Source of the DNA: Dryas octopetala
Lineage: Eukaryota > Streptophyta > Magnoliopsida > Rosales > Rosaceae
Reading direction: 5' to 3'
Length of the DNA: 64,000 nt
Assembly (NCBI GenBank): GCA_963921425.1
Contig: OY992840.1
Location: 18,640,621-18,704,620, forward strand
Below are positions 1 through 16,800 of this stretch, piece after piece. Below the pieces are notes generated by a model. It ran no database searches and was not told the DNA's origin. It was given only the letters and a program-made list of their open reading frames with translations. A program made the position numbers and the translations under genes. Every line of letters begins with the position of its first letter. Positions within the stretch are counted from its first letter, which is position 1.

Positions 1-3713
<3,713 letters not shown>

Positions 3714-4290
3714 TTATATATATTTTTTCACAAAATTTAATTATTTTGGATAGTAATTTTTTTAACAATATGGGATGGGGCCGTCAAGAACAAATTTTTA
3801 TTTATGATATTTTACACTCTTTGATCCTTTTTTTTTTTTTTTTTTTTCTCTTCTCAAACCAATGAAATCAGAAACAAATAAATAAAAAGGCAATAATGAA
3901 GTAATTCTCAGTTATACAGTATTGGGTAGAATCCCAAAGCTACAAAGAAGATAAGACCATGACAAAATCCAAAGGAAAGCAAACCCTAGCTTTGATTTCG
4001 TAATACAAAGTACAACACCATTGTAATCCTAAGCCTAACCCTGGACGAAGAAGAAGCAGCGCCAAACAATGATGGGCACCCAGAAATTCAATGGAAGGCC
4101 AAAGTCTCCGGCTTTGCGAATTGTTGGTGTAGGTCTTCGGCCGTGGTTTCTATCTGAGATTCTGAGCCTGAGAATCTCCAACGAGACCGAACCCTGGAAC
4201 AGTATCAGTGAAAGTAGATAGCTTTGGAGAAAAAGGAAGGTTATTTTGGCTTTTGGAAAATCATATTTGATCGTAGAAATAGTGTTTGCT
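3714..4290 (-). other. Probable 5' leader of the poly(A) polymerase gene
   Basis: On the minus strand, transcript-like sequence at about 4040-4290 is less AT-rich than its surroundings. It is followed by pyrimidine-rich and A-rich sequence up to the start codon. This fits a spliced or long 5' UTR. A 93-codon open frame here (4035-4316) has no recognisable domain, and its most upstream ATG is not clearly favoured. I treat it as leader sequence rather than a gene, by inference only. Confidence 0.4.
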
Positions 4291-5649
4291 TCTCTTATCG
4301 CGTTTTTATTAAACAATTAACACTTGGGTCATAGCTTTTTTACCCTGTTATGGCCAAATGAAAGAGTTTTTACCTTTTTATCGCGATGATATGTTGCATG
4401 TGGCAGGTTTTTTTTGAAAAATTATTTTGTAATAATATTTTTATATATTGAATTAATTATACCACATGATAATATATCAGTTATACCTTAAATTTTTTTT
4501 TTTCTTATTTTCCTAAAGGCACTTGGATAATTGGATCTATAAGTCGGTAAAATAAATTCACGAGTATATATTAATTAATTTTTTAAAAAAAGTATAATAG
4601 TTTTTTCTGAAAATTTATATATAAATTAATTTAATTGTACACATTTTTTATTTATAAAATATAAGTGCTTCCTAGTCTAATTTTTGGGTTGTGTTTTGAA
4701 CCTTTTTCATTGAGTTTAATAGTCTATGGTACTTTTTCTTTCAGGGTGACTTTGACAAATCCAATGCCACATTTTCATTAGAATGCTTTACTTTCATAGA
4801 TTTTTGCTCCTTCCATTATTTCTTCTAATGAAATTTTAATTACGAATTTATTCTTTTATAAAATTATTTAAAATAACAAAAATCACAAGAAACGAAAAAA
4901 ATAAAACCATTGCCACGGATGTGGTCTGGACCGTCTGGTTGGTTGTTTTTCATGTTTTTGCTCGCCTTCCCTCCATAGGAAGAACACGTGGACTGAGAAA
5001 TTTTAGGGCATTTTCTGGCTTCTTTCAAAATACAAAACAAAACTGATTACATTCCAAATTTTTCATCAAATAACTTTATTTTCCTCCATCTTTCTAATTT
5101 TTTTTTTTGGTCAGCCTCCATCTTTCTAGTTGAGCAAGTTTCCAAGTAATTTTTGTATCTTATACAATTTCCTGCATCATAACAAGGAGAAGAAAGCTTC
5201 ATTGTTACAGAAATAAAGAAGAAGAAGAAAGCTTCATGATCCTAAACCCAAATAATTACGATACAAGACCATGTTGAATCCAGTATATAACTAACAATCA
5301 TGAAAATACATGTGAAAAGTTGGGCTACAAGATTGGGGGTTCACCCACCAAATTAACCTACATACAAACTTCAAAACGTCCATATATATGGGTTCAGATA
5401 AATATCACGCTTCTTTTTACAAAAGTTTCATGCACGGGCATGACATATGCTTCAAAATGGAAGTTATCAATTCCTTAACATAATTGATGTACATAAACAG
5501 ACACATCCTGAGATACAATGATGCATAGAAACACAACTTTCCTCCAGTTTCATCAAGAGTAGACCAGTCTCTGGTCCTTGGACTAGGGTTACAGCCAGCT
5601 ACATAGTTTTACAACAAAATGGTGTATATAATTTTAGTAGTCATGAAGA
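4291..5649. other. Intergenic, AT-rich; no gene seen
   Basis: This stretch lies between the poly(A) polymerase leader and the 3' end of the dioxygenase gene. It is very AT-rich with long T and A runs. The part next to 5649 is probably the 3' UTR of the dioxygenase. I see no coding signal or recognisable repeat. Confidence 0.5.
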
Positions 5650-8600
5650 TCATGTTGTGGATTCACCTTCCCTCCTGAGCAACTCCTGAAGAGCACAACT
5701 TACGTTAGTAACAATTTTCATACTTATATCATACATTTCCATAAAAAAAGTATGCATGTGGTGTAATATCAGAAAGGCAGCTTTTCGTATATACATAAAT
5801 GCTTAATGCAACATCAATTCATGTGAAAAGATTTTTCTTCTGTCAGATAAATAACCTCCGGGATGTAACTATTTAATCTTCTTTATGTAGTGTTAAGTTG
5901 GGCATCATATTCTGCCACTGTCTGTGTGTGCCCATCTGTGTGTTTGTGTGCATGCACACCACGAATTAGTGTAGCCAATCCTTACTTCCCATATACTGTG
6001 CATACATGCATTTAAATAATGCATTACCCATTTGGTGGCTGTGATTGACATCCGTTGCCTCTCTTTCTTCTCACGCAAGCATTCCCCACACCAGCTGGGG
6101 AAATCTTTCTGATACTTCTTCATCTCTCTGAAGACAGAGCTGTAAGGAGATAATTTAATTTGAGCAATGGCTGAAAAAAGTATTTCAAGTCCTAAAATTA
6201 AGTTCAAAATCACAAAAATGATCCTACGAGAATGCCTACTTCAAAAATCTTGTTCCAATACAAGGCGTAATTTAGGAAAAAAATAACAAGGAGAAAAAAA
6301 AATCCCCCTTCTATCAGATCAAAGGATGTGTACAGTGTACTTTCTAACATATTCCCCATTTCATGAAAGATGAGAACAGTGAATCAGAAAACCTAAAACT
6401 TCAAAATAAATGTTCATAGTACAACAGAAGTATTAGATGAAAATTATCAGATGGAATACTGTAACCACATAGAAAGAAATCCACCAAATTACTGGTCAGA
6501 AGTTTATCAAAATATATCATTGCTTCTGTAAGAATTGTAGTGAATTAACACCCCATGTGATCTTGTCCTTGATGTATTCTAAAATTAAAACAGATAAAGC
6601 AAACAACACACAATATGGCAGCAAAAGTAAACACAAAGAACACCAAGATTTGTTATCGAGGTTCGGCGAACTTTGCCTACGTCCCCGTGTGATCCTTAGA
6701 GAATCACAGCTGCACTATGTATAGAATAAGAGTACAAGAACTTATTGAAACCCTAGACTACCCAACTCGCAGCCGCTCTCTTCTCTCTTGCACAAATAGC
6801 TCTCTTGTGTTTTTCCCTCTTGAAAAACCCTTCCCTTGAAGTCACTCACCCTTGAGTCTCTAACCCGAGTCTCCCTTTGAGTTTTCTTCCCTAGAAGTCT
6901 CTAGCTATACTTTTTTTTATTTATGAGACTTGCAGCAGCCTATTTATAGAGCATAGACTTACCTCTTACAATATGGATTCCTAATCCTAATAGAATTAGG
7001 TAATCTACTTATTAGCTAATTCTATTCCCTTGTACACAAGGAAAACCCTTTAGAACTCCTTCCCACACTAGGAAAGTCTTGTGCAAGTCCTATTTGTCTT
7101 CCAAAATCGTACCCCACTAGGAAAACAACAAACTACCCCACTGCCCAGTCTCCCTACTGCTCTTGGCCAGAACTGTAGCTTCCTCCAGAAATTTCCGACG
7201 AGACAAAAAACACAACAATCTCCACCTTGGCGAGTCGGAACCATAGCCATGAATGTTGTACCTTTGAGATATTCTCTAGTCTTGAAGTAACCTCGAACAA
7301 ACCTCCAAGAACCCTTTCACATTGGCAAAAAACCTATTGCCTCAATGCACCTTAAGTGAGAAGGTGCTCCACCTCAATCAACTAACTTTGAAGATTGAGC
7401 AAGCTCAACCCGAGCTTGTACCTTCAAATCTTAATTGCAGCCTCAATATTGTCTTCGCCTTTTGTTCCATAAACCCATTCATAGCCAACGTTCTCCTTGG
7501 ATTTAGGAACTAACTTCCAACTGAAGTTCCTTTGTAGAGACAACCTAGCACACCTCCGATGTTCCCATTCCTTGCTCTCACAAGCCCCCTTGAATGTAGC
7601 CGGATTTCCCTTACTAACACCATAATAACCTATGTCCTTTTCCCACCAAAACTTGTGAGTTAGCTTAATGGTACTTTTGGGCTTGGACTGCCTTGTGCTC
7701 TTTTTCTTCACCTGTTTTTGAACCTTTGTTGATTGTTGTTGCTGCCCAAACTCTTCAACCCTTGTGTTATGCTCCACCAGCTTAGAGTTGGCCTTCTCTT
7801 GAACTGGATTTACCTTCATAACCACCTTGATTGCCTTTATGGTTGCATCTTCCTTAACAACAATCAAACCTTCCTCATCTTTATTGACTTCCCTTGCTGC
7901 ATCCTTGAAGTCAATCTTTGATGAGTAACTAACCAAGCAACAATCATGGTTTGTTGCTTCTTCTTCCTTAGCCGTAGCACTTATTTGACGAGACTCTTCC
8001 TTTGTGAGATGATGCCCTTGCTCTCCCTTGTTACAATGCTCCATGAGCTCAACATCCAAGCTTTCTTTGGTAGACGCAGCTGCTCCACCTATCACTGTAA
8101 CCCCGGAAAGCTTGTAGAGATTATTAGATTGCACAACTCCCTTCAGGATCACACTTGATCCTTTTGAGACTTGGAGCTTCCCTGCTCTAGACTTGAATGC
8201 ATACCCATTCTTCCCTAGAGTTCCAAGAGAGATAAGATTTCTCTTCAATGTAGGAATATATCGCACATTCCCAAGCAGCCTAACAATTCCATCTTGCATC
8301 TTCACCTTGACTGTGCCAACGCCATGAACCTTGCACACAGAGTTATCTCCCAACAAAACTTTGCCCTCACTAGATTCCTCATATGTATGAAACCACTCCT
8401 TGTTTGCACACATATGAAAACTACATCCGGAGTCCAAATACCAAGCATGTGGAGTAGAATTACCAGAAGATACCACCAAAAGCTCCCCATCGTCGACCAC
8501 GACGTTACTTGAGTTTTCAGCCCTTTTCTTCTTCTTCTCCAGCCATATCTGGCAATCCCTTTTCCAGTGGTCTAGTGAACCACACTCGAAGCAACCACCT

Positions 8601-11600
8601 TCATCGGAATCATTGGACTTCCCCTTTTTGCTTGATCTGCCCCTCCTTTCCTTCCCTCGACTCTTCTCCTTGCCCTTAGCATAAAGGCCTTGTGATGACT
8701 GAGTGCCTTCGCTCAAATCATCTAACTTTGCATATGACTGGAGCGCTTGCACCACGTCATCAAGCTTTAGAGTCTCCTTTCCAAACATCAAAGTTGTTCG
8801 GAAGTGCTTCAAAGAAGATGGCAGAGATCTCAGCAAGATGATAGCCTTATCATCATCCTTGTAAACTTCTTCGACCTTGTCGAGATTAGCTATGCAATTC
8901 TGAAATTTGCATACATGATCCGCTACATCTCCACCTTCTTCTAGTCGAAGTCCGAAGAGTTCATCCTTCAAGAAAAGTTTATTGGACACCGTCTTGCCCA
9001 TATAAACACTCTCTAACTTGTCCCATGCTTCTTTTGCTGTCATCGCCTCTGTGATGTGAGACCTCACGGATCTTGTGAGGTGGATCTCTATTGAACTCTT
9101 GGCCTTCTTGAGAACCTTGTTCCATGTTCCTTCTGGCGTGGTTGTCGGCTTCTCACCAAGAAGTGCATCATCCAGATCTTGCTGCACCAGCACGTTCTTC
9201 ATCATCCGTTGCCAATCTGTAAAATCATTCTTGCCATCATATGGCTTCAAAGCAGGCCTTAAATCCCCTAAGTCCATGCTTCGACCTCCTCTAGACATCA
9301 CGGACACCTATTACCAACCTGGCTCTGATACCAATTGTAGTGAATTAACACCCCATGTGATCTTGTCCTTGATGTATTCTAAAATTAAAACAGATAAAGC
9401 AAACAACACACAATATGGCAGCAAAAGTAAACACAAAGAACACCAAGATTTGTTATCGAGGTTCGGCGAACTTTGCCTACGTCCCCGTGTGATCCTTAGA
9501 GAATCACAGCTGCACTATGTATAGAATAAGAGTACAAGAACTTATTGAAACCCTAGACTACCCAACTCGCAGCCGCTCTCTTCTCTCTTGCACAAATAGC
9601 TCTCTTGTGTTTTTCCCTCTTGAAAAACCCTTCCCTTGAAGTCACTCACCCTTGAGTCTCTAACCCGAGTCTCCCTTTGAGTTTTCTTCCCTAGAAGTCT
9701 CTAGCTATACTTTTTTTTATTTATGAGACTTGCAGCAGCCTATTTATAGAGCATAGACTTACCTCTTACAATATGGATTCCTAATCCTAATAGAATTAGG
9801 TAATCTACTTATTAGCTAATTCTATTCCCTTGTACACAAGGAAAACCCTTTAGAACTCCTTCCCACACTAGGAAAGTCTTGTGCAAGTCCTATTTGTCTT
9901 CCAAAATCGTACCCCACTAGGAAAACAACAAACTACCCCACTGCCCAGTCTCCCTACTGCTCTTGGCCAGAACTGTAGCTTCCTCCAGAAATTTCCGACG
10001 AGACAAAAAACACAACAAGAATAAAAAACAAAATATACCTTCTGCACCACATAAGTAAATTGATGCGATGACCAGATGTCGTGGCTCTGGCACCATGCCG
10101 GTGACGACCACGATGAAGCACAGCACATCCTGGGGAATGGGAATAATCAAAGATCTCCTGCTTTTAAATAACATACTCCATCAATAAAGTTTACAACCAC
10201 CTACGGAAAATAGCAGGCAGCAATGGTATATAAATTTCTTAATCACATTACAAAGTTTTAGAATTGAAAAGAAAATTTAGATAAAAATATCATCAAATGA
10301 ATAAAACCTATAATGTTACAAGTCATGAATAACTCAAAATAAGATATGTTGAACTAAATAACTTAACAGAAACAGAAGAGAGAAAATAATAAACCAGGAA
10401 ACAAATAATCTTCTCAAAAATCATGTCACTGGTTGGTCACCAACATATGTTGCCGTGACGCAGCAATATGGTGGTGGCAAACAATCAAGAAAATCTCAGC
10501 AGAAAGAACAATCAACAAACTTGATCCAAATATTTGCGAACAAAGAAAGCCACATGTAGCACGCACAAGTTCTGTTCATAATGGTTTAATCTAGTTAACT
10601 AGATGGCCAGCACAGAGAGCCACATTAAACATACTTGGTCACAATTAATATTCTGAAAGATATTCAGGATTTTCATTACACCGAATCCAGTAGGAAAGAT
10701 ATGAGAAGGAAAAATAGAAAGTTAACATTCAAATTTTAAATTAAAGAGAACATTAGTGGTTTTATATTTGAGAATGGTCACCTACACAACCCAATATAAC
10801 TCATTTTGGAATGTGATGGATGCTTACCGAACACCAATATATGGAACTATGAAACCAATAAAATTTAGTCAGATATGTGAACCAATCGAAGTCTTACTTG
10901 ATAAAGCAATGCTTAGAAAGTGCTTGCACAATTTATAAACTAATTTTCTCTCTTAATGACTAACATACCTCGGAATGGCTTCCAGTATTTACATGTTTAT
11001 CACATCGCGTGCCCCGAAAAAACAGTTCTCCTCCAGAAAATTGCTTACCCAAGCAAACATTCAAAGTTACTTCTGAGTCATCCACATGAAAACCTACAAA
11101 TATGAAATTATTTTTACACATTTGCATTTGACGGAAGGAAATAAAGGGGAAGTAGAGTGCTTATAGTGCTGCGATCATTGAGTAAACACTGAATGTACTG
11201 TCAAAGATAACACATGTGATCTCATATACAGAAAAAAGAGCTATAAGAAAATTCTAATCACCAAAAATCAACCAGAGAAAGTATATGTGGAAATAAAAAG
11301 ATAATAACAAAGTGGTATTATACAATAAATGTGTGTATCCCCAAAAAGCATAAAAAACAAACATATAAAGCAAATGCACATCCAAGCTACGAAAAGGTGT
11401 GTAGCATTGCTGCTACAACCCAGAATTGAGCAGTGGCTCAGAAACCAGTTTTATAGTTGTTGAGTGCACCTATAAGCTATCACATCACTGGAGGCTATGT
11501 AAACTGGCATTGCCATAGGAAATGCAAAAGGATTGAATTTTAAAGTAAAAATCAATTCAACAAAATACCTACCCAAGTCAACATCCCTATCTTGACCATA

Positions 11601-13295
11601 CTCAACAACAAAACCATGATGAGAGTCGAGAGTTGGTCCACCAACTTCAGCAAAGAACACTGCAACAAAGAAAAGGCTAACAGATTAAATTAAGATATAT
11701 GCCCACCTTTCTAATATCTTCCAGCGAAATAACAATATCACATGTTCACTGAAGCCAAAAATGTATCACCTTTAGCTATAGGACGAATAAAACCCTCCAT
11801 AAGCTTGTCAAGCATGGTTTCAAGGCCAAAATCATCAAGAACGGCACCATATCTATTCATTGTATTAGGCCGCATGATTCTAAATTTGGCTTCACTGACC
11901 CATTTTTCAAAGTTCTCCACCTAGGCATCCAAAAATTAAAGAAAATGAAAAGTGGCATGCCAAACATAAAATGGCAGAAAATAAAAATATACAATGGAAG
12001 ATACGAGAGAACTGATGGACAATACCTCAGACAACAATAATTCACAGAACTGTGGCTGAAATATCTCAAATGTAAACACTCCTGGCGAGGGTTCAGACAT
12101 TATCCTTCTGAAGCTTTCCTCAGTATTATCACCAACTGCTTTCAGAAATGATGTAACAAAGGTGTTTGCAGGGTGCATACTGTATAACTCTCTATGCAAA
12201 GGCTGCAGACATGTCATACGGTTTCAATAAGTCCCTAATCTTTCAAAAGACAATATTTATTTGGTGGGAAAACATAATTACACGCCCAAAACATCATTTT
12301 CCCAAAAAGCAGCATGTGCATTCATATTACATACAAATCTAAAGGTCTGTGGGCCACTATGCCTCAACACAGCCAACTTTGAAATGAAAAAATTCACATT
12401 CCCATGAGCTCTTAAAGTAAAATAAGACAACCAAGAGTTACCATTTAGTCCCAAGTACAAAGGAAAAAAATAAGAGTTACCATGTATCATATATTCATAT
12501 TGTACCTGATAATTTGATATAATCTTCTGCCTGTAATCTCTATGTTTCTGAACCTGATACACAACAGGCCCAAACAACATCAATTGTTTGATCTTTGATG
12601 AACGCAAGCAACGTACAAGTTAGAATAAACCTTCTATAGGTTGTTTACTTTTACTGAAAATCTTTTCTTTTTCATAAAAAACAAAGTAAAACGAAAATAT
12701 GCATACAAAAGAAAATGATGATGAAACCACAAACAATGCTTAGGGGCATTTTCGTCATTTCACATTCATATCATATCACTTGGCCGTTAGAAATAGACTA
12801 ACCGTCCTCAGCCAAACCCTAATTCTATGCCCAATAAGCAAAAGAAATGATAATAGTTAAATAAATTTAAACCTAAGATTAAAATTCCAAGCATCTTCAA
12901 GTTGCTTCCTTTTCCACCAAATTCTTAGCAACCATACACACAACCAAATTAAAAAAAAAACAGAACAAATTTTAACGAAAACTTACTCTGTTACGCTCTC
13001 CTAGAGGCAAGTACTTGAGCAAAATCTCCCTCATGAACTTAACCTTATCGTATCGAGGCACGCCGAGCATGTTCGGAGGCAAGTACCGTTCGAGCGAGGT
13101 GAAAATGGAGGGGCTGAAATCCAATTGCATGTCGTCGTAGTTGTCGGGCTTGTGCTCCTTGTTTGGGTTCAACCTCAGCCTCTGGCTAGACACGGACGCC
13201 ACCACCGGCCGGTTCGAGTCCCCCAAGACGACGCCGTTCCCGCTCGCCGACGGTGGGCCTTCCCGTCGGTCGCCGGAGCGTCCGTCGAGCGACAT
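5650..13295 (-). CDS. PKHD-type prolyl-hydroxylase-like 2OG-Fe(II) dioxygenase
   Basis: Predicted 2-oxoglutarate/Fe(II) oxygenase of 387 aa, like the uncharacterised Arabidopsis PKHD-type hydroxylase family (At1g22950-like, from memory). Nine exons join in phase: 12987-13295, 12506-12553, 12026-12202, 11770-11920, 11573-11659, 10969-11093, 10039-10157, 6028-6139, 5650-5685. The first Fe ligands are H260 and D262 in GFHVDDSEVTLN. The distal H is probably H320 in GRHRHGA, and R330 would bind 2-oxoglutarate. The final exon is only 12 codons (ELLRREGESTT, stop). There is no signal peptide. The substrate is unknown. Intron 7 (6140-10038) is inflated by an LTR element in the same sense as the gene. 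The ATG at 13295 opens MSLDGRSGD; the gene shares a 519-bp upstream region with the PP2C gene. Confidence 0.88.
6536..7217 (-). repeat. LTR of the copia element (3' LTR in element sense)
   Basis: This 682-bp terminal repeat matches 9336-10017 at every base when read at a fixed offset of 2,800 bp. It abuts the AGAAT target duplication at 6531-6535. Confidence 0.95.
9336..10017 (-). repeat. LTR of the copia element (5' LTR in element sense)
   Basis: This 682-bp terminal repeat is followed, in element sense, by the tRNA-Met-type primer-binding site at about 9320-9334. It abuts the AGAAT duplication at 10018-10022, about 16 bp from the donor site of dioxygenase exon 7. Confidence 0.95.
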
Positions 13296-13814
13296 GGCCG
13301 GAGTGGAAGGGCGGAATTGGAATGTCAGCCGGCGATTAGGGTACTGAGGAGCATTGGTGGTGAGGGTCGGAGGGTAAAATGGGAATTTTGGGCTTTGATA
13401 GGTTTCGGAGTAGGTTTTCTTGGTGTGGACGTAAAATTCAGGAGTAGGTTTGGTTCTGTTGCAGTTAGGGTTTACTGAGCTCAGTGTACACTCTAAAGCT
13501 GTGTCCTTTTTTCTTTTTCTTCTCTTTTTTATTTAGGCCTAAAAAAAAAAAAAAGCGGATCCGATCCAGCCCTAAAAATTAAAGCAGGTCCGGCCCAGCC
13601 CAACTTGCATTAAAATAATGAAAAACGTTAAAAAGTTCTGGCTTGAAGCTCAAACTTGCTTCATTCTATTGAAAAAGGTTGAAGCCTAAGCTGAACTATT
13701 TTCTCAGCAGCCAAACAATATTTCTATCTTTCTACTGAAATATTTGTTCGTATTGCTGTTCTTGAAATATTTGTTTGTGTTGTTGGTTACACTAATCACT
13801 TGTTAGACTACACA
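13296..13814. promoter_or_regulatory. Shared divergent promoter region, dioxygenase / PP2C
   Basis: 519 bp separate the two start codons of divergently transcribed genes. It includes A-rich and T-rich tracts around 13500-13555 and no clear TATA box on either side, as is common for constitutively expressed plant genes. Bidirectional use is inferred from layout alone. Confidence 0.5.
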
Positions 13815-16800
13815 ATGAGTGAAACCACCAACTCTGTCCCCGAGAACGAGACTCCAAAAGAGGTCGAACCAGCGCCAAAGCCAAAGCAAAAGCGTGAAAA
13901 CGATCCCGTGGATTCCACTTCAATTGCAAAGAAGTCAAAAACTGAAGAAGATCAAAACCCAGAAATTGATTTAAGTGAAGGGAACCAGGGAAGTGAGGTC
14001 AATGAGCCAAATTCATGTGTGAGGGAAACGGGTTTTGAAATTGAAGCCCATGCAGCCGATGATAAGGGGTTACGGCACACCATGGAGGACGCTTGGGTTG
14101 TGCTCTTGGAAGCCAGCTCGGATTTTCCAGGAAAATTGAGGTTCTAATGCTTTGTTTCTGTTATATATTCACTATTATGTTTGCTTTAGTATTGTACATC
14201 AAGTATTGCTGGGATGTGTTCCAAAAGTGTCAAACTTTAAATGTTCAGTTTAGTTATTTGTTGGTTTTTTTTTTTGGGTGGTCAGATGTGCACATTTTGC
14301 AATTTATGATGGGCATGGAGGTCGGCTAGCTGCAGAGTATGCTCAGAAGCATTTGCATACGAATGTTCTTTCAGCCGGATTACCACGTGAGTTGGTGTGT
14401 TAGCTTGGTCTGATTTATGCATACGTAATACTTAATAGTAGATTGACATAATCATCTTTGTTAGTTTCTGTACCTTTTGGATTTTTTTCCCAATGCATTG
14501 GTAGGTGGATTCCAATTTTCCTTATGCTTAAGAAAAAAAAAAAAACGCTATGGCTTTATCAATTTTCCGGGATAATTTCATCCATGTGTAATGTGATTAC
14601 CTATTATAAGTGAATGATGTAACTATCTTTCAAATACACATTCCTATTAGAGTATAAAGCTTGACAACTATTCTTGTTATCTGACATCTTGCTTTGTGGG
14701 AATCTATTGTCATTCAATTCTAATTGTATTATATGGTGTTGCAGTTGGATGTAAAAGCAACCAAGAAAGCCATACTTGATGGTATGAATTACTATGCAAG
14801 TTTGCATTTCACTTGGTTATATTTTCTTATCATTCTATCCAACTTTGGAATTTATGTTAATAGATGTATTTATTAAAATCTCTTTCCCCCAATATAGGTT
14901 TTCGAAAAACTGATGAGTCTCTTCTTCAAGAAAGTACTGCAGGTACATATTTAATCACCTGAAGGCTAGCTCTTTGACTTCTATTTCTAGATGCATCCAT
15001 TTTATCATTTACACATTATCATAATGTTCAATTTTTATGGTTCTAATATGCTTGCTATCCCATTTTGCAAACATATTATAGAGAACCATTTCATGGGCTA
15101 ATGATTTCTTAATATCCACTTGAGCACCCTTGGTTTTAAATTGTCACCAGGGGGATGGCAGGACGGTGCTACAGCTGTATGTGTTTGGATATTAGGAAAA
15201 ACAGTAAGTTTGCAACTGTTATCACATCTGGATTTTACTAAAATGCGTATTTGAGTTTGTAAAGTAGAAAAATTGAGGCCTTTAGCAAGTTGTCTTCTGT
15301 GTATATGTGGCATATGCATTAAGTCACTGAGTTGCATTCTTTGATCTAGGTTCCATAATATGAAATCATTGAACAAAATAATTTTCAGCTTCTTAGAACG
15401 ATTCGCTGTTGCTAAGCTTTTATGTTCCACTAAATTTTATTTGTAAGCCACTTAAAGTGTTTGCTTATATGATAGTCTTTTGGAGTATTTGAAGCAATGA
15501 CCATAATTAATTTTCTTCCGTAGACTTTATACATATTGTTCCTGAAATCCCAAGGATAAGGTACAAGTCATTAGCCAAGAGCTGGAATCATGCTTTGATG
15601 TGGAAGTTCCTGCCTTGTAAATTGTCAGGCAAAAAGATGCATGGATTGTGAGAAATATAAACGTGCAAATGTTTCACTGTAGAATTGTTTATTTAGTGTG
15701 TAAATTATAAATTATATATCTAGTATTACATGATCATTTGATAGGACCCTGCTTGTCTTTTTGAAAAAGCGGGAAATTTTAAGGTTATCTTGAAGAATAC
15801 TAGATGATTGTTCAATTTTCTTGCCAAGTGGAATCACTGGTGTTCATAAAACAAGCTGATGGCAATTTGCAATCCTATTTTAATGCTCCTGGGTGTTTCT
15901 AGGTTTTTGTTGGAAATATTGGGGATGCAAAAGCAGTGGTAGCAAGATCATCTTCTACTGATGGATTGCAAAATGGTTCTCATGAAGCATGTCTTCTGAA
16001 GGCCATTGTTTTGACAAGGGAACATAAAGCCATCTATGCACAGGAGCGTGCTCGCATTCAGAAGGTAAGGATTGTATATGCGTAAAGTTGGGTTAAGTCT
16101 TTGTTGAGTTGAGTTTCTAGAGGACTACTCTTTTTCGGACTACTCTTTGTAAAGTTGGGTTAAGGGAACATAAAGCCATCTATACCGTCTTATGTGTACT
16201 TGTTAAACACTATATGATTTTTAAGAGCTGACATAATGCATTGCTTTAGGATATGGGAGAGATAAAGTATAAAAGAAAGGCGGAGTTTTTCTTATGTAAT
16301 ATTGCTCTTATGTCTGCTAATTAGTGGGTAATGATGTTTTCATTCTTCCTCCTACAAAGAAAAGAGAAGGCAAAGAATTACCAAAATATTCACTAGTGGA
16401 CAAAAGCATAAATTGACAGTCTAGATAATAATAATTTATTTGCAGATAAGATATGTTGTTAATGTATTTCGTTTAGTAACCTTTTAGTATATTTACTTCT
16501 ATCTGTTTGAAACATGCTTTTTTGTCTTCAGGCTGGTGGTAGTGTGAGTTCAAATGGACGACTACAGGGGCGCCTTGAAGTTTCTAGGGCCTTTGGAGAT
16601 CGCCAGTTTAAAAGGGTTTCAAATTCTCCTCTTTGATGCATTACCTGTTGTTTCATGTGTCCTTTGCTTTTAAATCTGTAAAACTTGCTTTTGTTGTTAA
16701 TAAAATTGCTCATGTAATTGGAATTTATTTTTAAAAAGGAAAACTAAAAGAGTGGACATTACCATTTGTTGTTTTGTAAAGTCTGCCTCAACCTCAGCTT

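Larger units (their letters stand above)
6536..10017 (-). mobile_element. Ty1/copia-type LTR retrotransposon, non-autonomous, very young
   Basis: The element is 3,482 bp and lies in intron 7 of the dioxygenase gene. Two 682-bp LTRs (6536-7217 and 9336-10017) read as identical over their whole length. They begin TGTTG and end CTACA in element sense. The target duplication AGAAT is at 6531-6535 and 10018-10022. A primer-binding site matching initiator tRNA-Met (TGGTATCAGAGCC) lies just inside the 9336 end, and a purine-rich tract just inside 7217. The LTR has a CTATAAATAGG TATA-like box. The internal part has a gag-protease open frame that looks whole, with a CCHC knuckle (CFECGSLDHWKRDC) and a protease-type DSG. 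Most of pol is absent, so the copy could not move unaided. Identical LTRs imply a very recent insertion. Confidence 0.93.

Noticed and set aside
4035-4316. A 93-codon minus-strand frame upstream of the poly(A) polymerase
   Set aside because: No domain or family is recognised, and the position suits a 5' leader. A short uORF role cannot be shown.
7081-8512. Plus-strand frames over the copia element
   Set aside because: They are antisense to the gag-protease frame and LTR, with no independent signal.
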